Assembly: GCA_016215215.1 (NCBI GenBank)
Contig: JACRKW010000129.1
Coordinates: forward strand, 1 to 46,268
Direction: 5' to 3'
Length of the DNA stretch: 46,268 nt
From: Acidobacteriota bacterium
Lineage (GTDB): Bacteria; Acidobacteriota; Terriglobia; Bryobacterales; Bryobacteraceae
Below the pieces are notes generated by a model. The model made no database searches, was not told the DNA's origin, and saw nothing but the letters and a program-made list of their open reading frames with translations. Below are positions 39,901 through 46,268 of the stretch, one piece after another. Position 1 is the stretch's first letter; each line of letters begins with the position of its first letter. The translations under genes and the position numbers were made by a program.

Positions 39901-40628
39901 CGCAGACCTCTTACGCCGTCGGCCTCGGCATGGACCTGTTCACTGACGAAAACGTGCCCTTCATGGTAAGAAACCTGGCTGAGACCGTGACGCGCGAAAA
40001 CAAAGATGATGGCGGCGTGACGCGCCCGAAACACTCCCTCATGACCGGTTTCATCGGAACCGCCTGGATCAGCAAGGCGCTCTCTGACCATGGCCTGAAA
40101 GACCTCGCATACAGGCTTCTGCAGAACGACCAGTACCCGTCCTGGCTCTATGCCATCGACCAGGGAGCCACCTCCATCTGGGAACGCCTGAACGGCTACA
40201 CGGTGGAAAACGGTTTCGGCGGCAACAACAGCATGAACTCTTTCAACCATTACTCTTTCGGCGCTGTTGGCCAATGGATGATGGCCTACTCGCTCGGCAT
40301 TCAGCGCGACGAGCCGGGCTTCCGGAAGTTCATTCTCCAGCCTGAGCCCGATCCCACCGGTGGGATGAAATCCGCCGAGGGCTACTACGACTCGATGTAC
40401 GGCCGAATCCGCAGCGCCTGGAGCCTTGAGGGCAACACCCTCACCTACCGGGCCACCGTGCCCGCCAACACTTCAGCGACCCTCTATCTCCCGGCCTCCG
40501 CCCCGGAAGCAATCACCGAAGGCGGCAAGCCGGCTTCACAAGTCAAGGGCGTGACCTTCATCCGGCACGAAGCCGGCAAGACCGTCTTCCAATTGAAGGC
40601 CGGGACCTACGAATTCATGTCCCGTTAA
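36966..40628 (+). CDS. Secreted GH78 alpha-L-rhamnosidase
   Basis: 1220 aa from ATG 36966 with signal peptide MSGLRFLVVLLVLVGGSSQAYA; PRFSWQM, YEIYLNGQRVGEDYYNPGLTQYN, TIPTDCPQRNERMGWSGDINVFSRTATY, GATSIWERLNGYTVENGFGGNNSMNSFNHYSFGAVGQWM. The upstream part of track ORF 36264 overlaps maf and is not coding. Confidence 0.92.
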   Translation: MSGLRFLVVLLVLVGGSSQAYAATVIRNLQVEYRKTPLGIDMAKPRFSWQMAATAGERECAQTAYQIQVSDARGAVVWDTKRVESPESLSIQYAGLPLAAATRYSWTVSVWNQASTKLTAASWFETGLMDPSPEAAAWGGAKWIGGGGADLVLYAPYLAIFDLSYGITIAPGSTRASFVYGANDSRLMDRNKNLYQLQNGKDQSYIKLELDISGVDGTPAGKAKLHVYRAGYKDTDSPAKPFRSFEVGADIIDAANKHGEHVVDVRSAFGQITISIDGKSSLTAAGAAPPPGPPAGGGFGGRSAPNSVNLNPMGAGGNYLPFGMLCDMGFSVEPGQNASFRAVTVKNSRAPGNILFGEDLASVSYRGIYADSLTPDSGLSVRDGRYVLAGRGKGVFLVRDPSRNSSPMLRITFTTPAKIVDRARLYVTARGIYEIYLNGQRVGEDYYNPGLTQYNVTHLYQTYDVTGMIRPGENAAGAMLAEGWWSGLLSFGSIWNHFGDRQSLLAKLVITYKDGSSDTIVTNDRTWKYFGGGPLIYGSLDFGEVYDSAREPAVNGWATARYDDRAWRSAVIVPLAGTTFSGVEAGRPGSPGVPFHFDKLSLIGQVGDTAGVFRTLTARSVKQVRPGVFVYDLGQNIVGVPRITIADGRAGGKLTLRFSEMLYPNLKESGGNVGMIMTENYRAALSQDVYTMKAGRQVYQPRFTSHGFQYVELTGIDKPLPLEAVQGVTISSVRELSADYRTSNQKVNQLWSNLVWSNVDNFLTIPTDCPQRNERMGWSGDINVFSRTATYVSNADQFLTRHMQAMRDVQAPSGRFTDVAPVGGGFGGVLWGSAGIVVPWEVYLQYKDAALLERHYPAMAAYMDYLETTIDPKTGLSSDAQLGDWLGPQNNALGAAFLATAYHAYDLGIMARAAGVLGRAGDEVRYKALYEKRKTFFNATFVNAEKKTLGLIGGRGGFGGGGPRGATPPPPPEFRLADTQTSYAVGLGMDLFTDENVPFMVRNLAETVTRENKDDGGVTRPKHSLMTGFIGTAWISKALSDHGLKDLAYRLLQNDQYPSWLYAIDQGATSIWERLNGYTVENGFGGNNSMNSFNHYSFGAVGQWMMAYSLGIQRDEPGFRKFILQPEPDPTGGMKSAEGYYDSMYGRIRSAWSLEGNTLTYRATVPANTSATLYLPASAPEAITEGGKPASQVKGVTFIRHEAGKTVFQLKAGTYEFMSR

Positions 40629-40684
40629 GGCGTTGCTGGAGAGGATACCCCTGGCCTGCATCCCTCTTCGCCCCCGTACGCCCG

Positions 40685-41405
40685 CTACGATGCTCCGTCC
40701 AGCGCTTCGAGCAGGTCCCGAAAGCGGCGACGGCTGACTTCCAGCCGGACGCCGTTCTTCAACAGCACCTCTCCGGACCCGCCCGGCATAGGGTGAACCT
40801 CCCCCACCGCGTTCAAGTTGATCAGCGCCGACCGTGAAACCCGAAAGAACCTCTTCGCGTCGAGCCGCGCTTCGATCCATCCAGTAACGCGCTCCGTCGG
40901 CGACGAGGCGCGTTAATCCCTCCTCGGAGGAGAAGTACAACACCTTGGCTTCCCCTACCACCACGTAGTGCGCCCCGCTCTTTACCAGGAACCGCGCCGG
41001 GCCGGGCCGCTGGCTCCGTACCGCCCGGTCAAGCGACTCCTCACGCCCTGCTTGCCCCAAAGTTCGCACCCGTTCCAGCGCCTCTGCGAGTCGTGTCCTG
41101 CTGATCGGTTTGAGTAGGTAGTCGACCGCGTGCAGCTCGAAGGCGTCCACCGCGTGCTGGTCGAAGGCTGTGCAGAACACCACGTGCGGCCGCGGTTGGG
41201 GCAGGCAGGCCGCCACGTCGATTCCCGAACACCCTGGCATGGCAATGTCGAGCAGGATCAGGTCCGGCCGTAACGCCGCCGCCATTTCCATCGTCTGCGG
41301 CCCCGATTCCGCTTCGCCGGCAATCTCCACATCCGTATGGGCCGCCAGCATCTGCCTGAGCCTTGCACGCGCCGGCGCTTCATCATCGGCAATCAGCACC
41401 CTCAT
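40685..41405 (-). pseudogene. LytTR-family response regulator (REC-LytTR), frameshifted in the DNA-binding domain
   Basis: Start MRVLIADDEAPARARLRQML (41405). The frame is good through FLVKSGAHYVVVGEAKVLYFSSEEGLTRLVADGARYWMD, then a shifted frame gives IEARLDAKRFFRVSRSALINLNAVGEVHPMPGGSGEVLLKNGVRLEVSRRRFRDLLEALDGAS*, ending at TAG 40685-40687. The track ORF (40536..41600) follows the nonsense frame. Confidence 0.88.
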
Positions 41406-43222
41406 CAGCTTGCCGCTCCTTGCCTGGGAACGCTGAGGAACACGCGAGTTCCGTCCGGTCCATTCTCCCACCACAAACGCCCCGCATCGCCGTAATACCC
41501 GCGCAGCCTCTCCGCGACGTTCCGCAATCCATGCCCATTGCTCTCTGATAGCGTCATGCCGGGCGGAAAGCCCGGGCCGTTGTCGAAGACCTCCACCCAC
41601 AACTCCTGGCCCCTGACCCTCGCGCTCAGTGCCACCGTCGCCGGTCCTTCCACTATTCCCACCCCGTGCTTCACCGCGTTCTCAATCAACGGCTGCACGC
41701 TCATCGCCGGAATCGGCACTGACTGCGCTTGAGCCTCGATGTCGAACTCCACCCGCAGGCGTGCGCCGAAACGAGCCTGTTCCACCCGCAGGTACGCCTG
41801 CGCGAATTCCACTTCGTCGTCCAGCCGGGCCCATTCCTTCTCCGACTTGCGAAGCGTGTACCGGAATACCTGCGCCAGTTGCTCTACCGTCTCATCCGCC
41901 AGTTCCGGATGATGCGGAATCAGGCCTGCAATCGCGTTCAGCGCGTTGAAGAGGAAGTGCGGGTTGATCTGTGCCCGTAGGGCCTTCAACTCGGCGCGGC
42001 TGGCCAGAAGCCGCAACTCCTGCTCCCGCTCTTCCTGTTGCCTCCTCTGCTCGCGGAACCGCACGTTCTCCAGTACTACCCCCAGCGTGCGGGCCAGAGA
42101 TTGCAGCAGTCGGCGGTCGTCGCTCAGGTAAGGGATCGCCTTCGGCCGCGGAGCGAGCATCACCCATCCAGCGGGGCCGTGGCGCTGCTCGATCTGCGCC
42201 ATTACTCCGTCCTCCGGACACTCCGGAGGCTCGGCGGACTCGCCGAACCGCACCAACGCCGTGGTCTGGAATATCGAACTCACGCTTTCCTCGGCCTGAG
42301 TCTGCAGTTCACGCTCGTCGGTCGACATCTGCACATCGCGCGTGAACTGCCGTTCTGCCTCGGCCGGCGCGTAAGGGCGTCCCAGCCAGAAGTGATCGAT
42401 TGCGGCCGCCAGCCGTGCATATGCCCAGGGGGCCGCCAGCCACAACGGCATCAGCAGCAGCGCGCAGATCCACGGCCGGCTCCAATCTCCCGGTAGCCGT
42501 TCATACACCGGCGGAGCCGTGGCGAAGAAGAACGTGAGCCCGGCAAGTGCCAACGCGAAGAACGCGCCGCGCTTGATCAGCACGTCGAAGAACACCAGCC
42601 GTTCCCGGTAATAGAGCGTAACAGCGAAGAACGCCAGCAGTACATAGTCCGCTGCTTGCTCCAAGCCGAAAGCCACGCTGGCCAGCGCGAGCGCCAGCAG
42701 CACCCGGTACCACCATCGCTGCCGCACCTCCTGCGGCTTTGCCCGCCGTCTTGTGAGAAACAGCACCGCCAGGCCCGCCGCGCTGGTCGCTCCCAGCGCA
42801 ACGGCCGGAGCGCTCTCCAGCCGGTCGGCCAGGTCCGCGGGCGCCAGGCCGCGCGCCAGTGCTGTGGCGGCGCACCATACGTAGAGCGCCAGCAATCCCG
42901 CCTTCCACAGCCGCGGCAACGGCAGGCCGCTCTCTTCCTGCCGCCAAATGATCTGCAGCAATACTGGCGGTAAAAGCCCAGTCGCCAGGCCCGAGGCCAG
43001 GCTCAGAGAATCTGTCCATCGCGATCCGGGCGCCACCAAATTCGCCCCCCAGAGCGCCAGATTGGCGACAAACGCTGCCGCGCACAGAGCCGTGAATGCA
43101 GTCAGTGACCGGGCGGTGCGCTTGCCCCATACCATCCACGACACCGCCAGCACGGAGAACGTCAGCGCACCGAAGGTGAACGTGACAAGCGAGATCAGGA
43201 AAAGGAACTGGTAGCCAAACAT
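41405..43222 (-). CDS. LytS/YehU-family sensor histidine kinase (multi-TM)
   Basis: 605 aa; several TM segments; LRAQINPHFLFNALNAIAGLIPHHPELADETVEQLAQVFRYTLR, VPIPAMSVQPLIENAVKHGV, VFDNGPGFPPG, NGHGLRNVAERLRGYYG. Confidence 0.92.
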   Translation of the reverse strand: MFGYQFLFLISLVTFTFGALTFSVLAVSWMVWGKRTARSLTAFTALCAAAFVANLALWGANLVAPGSRWTDSLSLASGLATGLLPPVLLQIIWRQEESGLPLPRLWKAGLLALYVWCAATALARGLAPADLADRLESAPAVALGATSAAGLAVLFLTRRRAKPQEVRQRWWYRVLLALALASVAFGLEQAADYVLLAFFAVTLYYRERLVFFDVLIKRGAFFALALAGLTFFFATAPPVYERLPGDWSRPWICALLLMPLWLAAPWAYARLAAAIDHFWLGRPYAPAEAERQFTRDVQMSTDERELQTQAEESVSSIFQTTALVRFGESAEPPECPEDGVMAQIEQRHGPAGWVMLAPRPKAIPYLSDDRRLLQSLARTLGVVLENVRFREQRRQQEEREQELRLLASRAELKALRAQINPHFLFNALNAIAGLIPHHPELADETVEQLAQVFRYTLRKSEKEWARLDDEVEFAQAYLRVEQARFGARLRVEFDIEAQAQSVPIPAMSVQPLIENAVKHGVGIVEGPATVALSARVRGQELWVEVFDNGPGFPPGMTLSESNGHGLRNVAERLRGYYGDAGRLWWENGPDGTRVFLSVPRQGAAS

Positions 43223-43223
43223 C

Positions 43224-43700
43224 TCACGGCGCGTTCTTCACGGGTCGGCCCGTGACCGAGCTGAGGATCTCCAATATGGCCCGGTAATTGCCCTTGTCTG
43301 CCTCGAGCAGCACGGCTCCCGGCTTTCCGTCTTCGCTGCGGTACTCGATGCCGATGAAATGCACTTTACTCTTATGTAGCAGACCGAACAGAACCAGTGG
43401 CGTAGCGATGGCGCTCAACGCCACCAGATCGGCTACTCGGCGGTGCGCCTCCTGGCCATAGCTCAATCCCGTCACCGCCGAGGCTTGAATGCGAACCGTT
43501 GTGCGTCCGCTGAATTCCAGGCTGAGCGCATCCGGCGTTACGGTCAGAGTGGTGTTCCAGTCAAAGGGGTTCACCTTTGCATTCACTGACCCCCCGCTGT
43601 ACCGGAGTCTGTTCCAGGAATTGCCTCCGGCCGTGACCGGTCCTGAAGCCATCAGGCTGAAGAGGACCATCCATGTAGTAAGCTGTCGCATCGGTTTCAA
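43224..43700 (-). CDS. Hypothetical secreted/membrane protein upstream of the kinase
   Basis: 158 aa with signal peptide; its stop lies 1 nt from the kinase start, so probably co-transcribed. Confidence 0.65.
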   Translation of the reverse strand: MKPMRQLTTWMVLFSLMASGPVTAGGNSWNRLRYSGGSVNAKVNPFDWNTTLTVTPDALSLEFSGRTTVRIQASAVTGLSYGQEAHRRVADLVALSAIATPLVLFGLLHKSKVHFIGIEYRSEDGKPGAVLLEADKGNYRAILEILSSVTGRPVKNAP

Positions 43701-43899
43701 GCAGTTTCAGTATATGGAGGGTGGTTCCGATCCGCCAATACCGATCCGGCGAACGGTTCGGCCGCTCGATGAGTGGCGATTTCCGCTGTTGAATGGCTGG
43801 TAGCAACGCCATGCCGCTCATCTTATCGATCGACCGTTCATTGGAAAGTTGTCGCGGGCAACTGGTTTCTGAGGCATGATGGCCACAAGGACACAGACC

Positions 43900-44496
43900 A
43901 TGAGAAACGCCATCATTCGGTCCGCCGCACTCGCCGCTTTCGCTTGTGCCGCCACTTTTGCTCAGAACAGCGACCTCGGCCTGCTGCTTGGCGCCTCCGT
44001 CAGGAACTCCGCCGTCGTCAGCCCCGGTCGCATCGAGGGTTCGGTGAGCGCGGGCTTTCAGATCAACTACGCCGTGCAGTTGCATGAAGCTGCTGCGGGC
44101 AGGCTCTACCTCGAACTTCCTTTGATGATTTCCAACGATACCCGCGGCGTCATCTCGACGTCGATCAGTTCGTCAAGTTCCACCACCGTCTTCTTCACCC
44201 CCGGGGTTCGCTTCCACCACACCGTCCATCCCAGGGTGGCGTTGTACGCGGCAGCCGGCGGAGGTCTCGCGTCCCTTGAAGGTAAAGTATCGACGCTCGG
44301 CCCGGGGTTGCTGAGCGCGCGTGCCGATCGGGCTAACTCTGCCGCGTTCGGCTTCGGCGCCGGGCTCGATTTCCGCGTCACCCGCCTGATCAGCATCCGG
44401 GCCGAGGGCCGCGACTTTGTCACGCGGGCCGGCCTCGGCGGCGAGCGCGGCCGCAACCATCCGTTTTTCACAGTGGGCGTCGGGTTCCACTTCTAA
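43900..44496 (+). CDS. Outer-membrane beta-barrel-like protein
   Basis: Start MRNAIIRSAALAAFACAATFAQNSDLGLLLGASV (43900); GVRFHHTVHPRVALYAAAGGGLASLEGK; C-terminal HPFFTVGVGFHF. Confidence 0.78.
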   Translation: MRNAIIRSAALAAFACAATFAQNSDLGLLLGASVRNSAVVSPGRIEGSVSAGFQINYAVQLHEAAAGRLYLELPLMISNDTRGVISTSISSSSSTTVFFTPGVRFHHTVHPRVALYAAAGGGLASLEGKVSTLGPGLLSARADRANSAAFGFGAGLDFRVTRLISIRAEGRDFVTRAGLGGERGRNHPFFTVGVGFHF

Positions 44497-44563
44497 CTCC
44501 ATTTGCAGCCCGCACTCGTAACGTAGCGGCTGTCCACGCCAGAAATCCGCCGAGGTTCTCGAA

Positions 44564-46268
44564 ATGAAGACTACCGCTCTGTCTACATGTCTGGCTCTGG
44601 CTGCGTTTGCACAGGCACCGCCTCCGGGCCCTACACAGTTCTCTCAGGACCTGGCGTTCGTGGCCAATGAACTGCCGCAATTGCATCCTAACTTGTTCTT
44701 CAACGTCACCCGCGCTGAATTCGACGCGGGCGTGCGCCAACTGGAAAGCGATGCTCCGCGCCTGTCACCGGAACAGTTCTACACCAGGCTCCTGGCGCTG
44801 ATCGCGTTAGCGCGGGACGGACATACCGGCATCTACCTGGAGTCGGCGCCGCCCGCGGGCTTCGTCATGCTGCCAATTGAATTCCGCTGGTTCGCCGATG
44901 GGATCTTCGTCACGGCAGTCGCGTCCGATCGGTCCTCTTTGCATCGCGCCCGTCTTGTTCACGTCAATGGCACACCGGTCAGTGAGGTTATCGAGCGCTT
45001 GCAAGCGGTGATCCCGCACGAGAACGAGTACTTCTTCCGCTATCGCGCGCCGTCGTTCTTGCGGAACGCCGGCGTATTGCGCGGTCTGGGACTCACGTCA
45101 CTCACCGGGCCCATCCGATTCGGTTTGCGGCTGGAATCGGGCGAGGAGACCGCGGTGGATCTGCTCCCCGGACCGGCCAGCTTGGTCCAGGCGGTGGACG
45201 CGCGGGAGGGGTATCTGCCCGCCTGGATGACGCGCTCCGATGAAAACTACTGGTCCGAGTATTGGCCCCATGCCAAGACGCTGTATGTTCGCTGGAACTC
45301 TCTCCAGCCGATGGCGTCGCGGCCGCCTGACCAGTTCGCCGCCGACACGATGGCGTTGCTGGACCGGAACTCCGTCGAAACGGTGGTTCTCGACTTCCGA
45401 GGCAATCTCGGCGGCAACAGTTACGTCATGATGCCGTTGTACCTTGCACTGGGGCAGCGCATCACGGCGCTGAAGGCCAACCCGGAGTTTCGGACTTACG
45501 GACTTTCCGACGGCGGGACGTACTCCTCCGGACTGTTCGGGATCGAGTTCCTGGTTGTGGGTTCGCCGCTGCCCGAGTGGGGGACATTGCCGCCCGATGT
45601 AGCAATGATCCAGGCTACGATCGCCGGCGAGCCCACGGGTGGCAAGCCCGCCCATTTTGGGGAGACCAAGAGTTTCACGCTGCCGGGATCGAAGATCATG
45701 GGCCAGTACTCGACCACCTACTGGCCGCTGTGGCCGGGTATTCCGGACCGCGACGCGTACTACCCAGACCTGCCTGTGGAACTGCGTTCCACAGACTTTT
45801 TCGCCAGGCACGACCCCGTGCTGGCGGCCGTCACAGGGCACGCTTCCGCCATACCAGCGTCCCCGTCGGGACCGGCGCTGGTGATGAACGGCGCCAGCCT
45901 CCGCCGCGAGACAGGCATCGCGCCCGGCTCGCTCGCATTCGCCTTTGGGGCATTTCCGTCCGGGAACGTTCAGGTGGCGGTTGACGGTCGCGTGGCAACA
46001 CTGCTGGCAGCGGAGCCGGATCAGGTGAAGTTCCGCGTGCCGGCCGAGACTCGGCCGGGGTCGGCCTCATTCGAGGTTCGTCAGAGCGGCCAGGTTACCG
46101 CGGCCGGCCAGTTCCAGGCCACCACGGCGGGACCGGGGCTCTTCGTGATGAACAGGGAGCTCGGTTCACAACCAGGCGCGGTGGTGAACCAGGACTACTC
46201 GCTCAACTCGCGTGACGCTGCCGCCGCGCGCGGCTCCGTTCTGCAACTCTACGGCACTGGTCACGGCC
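44564..46268 (+). CDS. S41-like peptidase with C-terminal TIGR03437-like domain, partial (runs off right edge)
   Basis: Manual translation from ATG 44564: MKTTALSTCLALAAFAQAPPPGPTQFSQDLAFVANELPQLHPNLFF...VVLDFRGNLGGNS...DGGTYSSGLF...ATIAGEPTGGKPAHFGETKSFTLPGS, then GASLRRETGIAPGSLAFAFGAF...AVVNQDYSLNSRDAAAARGSVLQLYGTGHG. No stop in the window, so absent from the track. Confidence 0.85.
   Translation, partial: MKTTALSTCLALAAFAQAPPPGPTQFSQDLAFVANELPQLHPNLFFNVTRAEFDAGVRQLESDAPRLSPEQFYTRLLALIALARDGHTGIYLESAPPAGFVMLPIEFRWFADGIFVTAVASDRSSLHRARLVHVNGTPVSEVIERLQAVIPHENEYFFRYRAPSFLRNAGVLRGLGLTSLTGPIRFGLRLESGEETAVDLLPGPASLVQAVDAREGYLPAWMTRSDENYWSEYWPHAKTLYVRWNSLQPMASRPPDQFAADTMALLDRNSVETVVLDFRGNLGGNSYVMMPLYLALGQRITALKANPEFRTYGLSDGGTYSSGLFGIEFLVVGSPLPEWGTLPPDVAMIQATIAGEPTGGKPAHFGETKSFTLPGSKIMGQYSTTYWPLWPGIPDRDAYYPDLPVELRSTDFFARHDPVLAAVTGHASAIPASPSGPALVMNGASLRRETGIAPGSLAFAFGAFPSGNVQVAVDGRVATLLAAEPDQVKFRVPAETRPGSASFEVRQSGQVTAAGQFQATTAGPGLFVMNRELGSQPGAVVNQDYSLNSRDAAAARGSVLQLYGTGHG

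Noticed and set aside
38181-40274. 697-aa minus-strand ORF
   Set aside because: Antisense to the GH78 rhamnosidase, which has clear family motifs; long shadow ORFs are expected at this GC content.
43753-43841. LytTR-like boxes ACGGTTCGG (43753) and ACCGTTCAT (43833)
   Set aside because: One matches the degenerate LytTR half-site consensus as I recall it, but they are not tandem at the expected spacing, and such a degenerate 9-mer is expected about once per kb by chance.
1-46268. CRISPR, IS elements, prophage, integron or defence island
   Set aside because: No regularly spaced repeats, transposase/integrase motifs or phage genes seen on either strand by reading; a systematic search (e.g. HMM-based) was not possible here.

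Overview
46.3 kb of a GC-rich bacterial chromosome. The gene content and a TIGR03437-like C-terminal domain (the 'Solibacter' domain, at the right edge) suggest an Acidobacteria/Bryobacterales-type genome. The window is mostly core and metabolic genes. Minus strand: SH3 lipoprotein (runs off left edge), manA, aspartate aminotransferase, coaD, HEAT-like and TPR proteins, a tightly overlapping run xseB-ispA-tlyA-nadK-DAACS transporter-TIM-barrel isomerase-M14 peptidase, a POT transporter, a propeller hybrid histidine kinase, a sugar-binding lipoprotein/SDR/PH cluster, ybjQ, a nucleoside deaminase, SOD, dciA(DUF721)-gatC-gatA, and a LytS/LytTR two-component pair. Plus strand: YjhG/YagF-type dehydratase, S46 dipeptidyl-peptidase, ileS-lspA-cdaA-ybbR-glmM-DUF1080, maf, a GH78 rhamnosidase, an outer-membrane beta-barrel, and an S41-like peptidase running off the right edge. 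The most notable direct observations are two interrupted signalling genes. The hybrid kinase has an in-frame TAA at 25501-25503, exactly where its HATPase domain should continue. The LytTR response regulator has a frameshift, and the rest of its DNA-binding domain is readable in another frame down to a TAG at 40685. I found no CRISPR array, rRNA, tRNA, IS element, prophage or recognisable defence system, and no convincing wholly new system.
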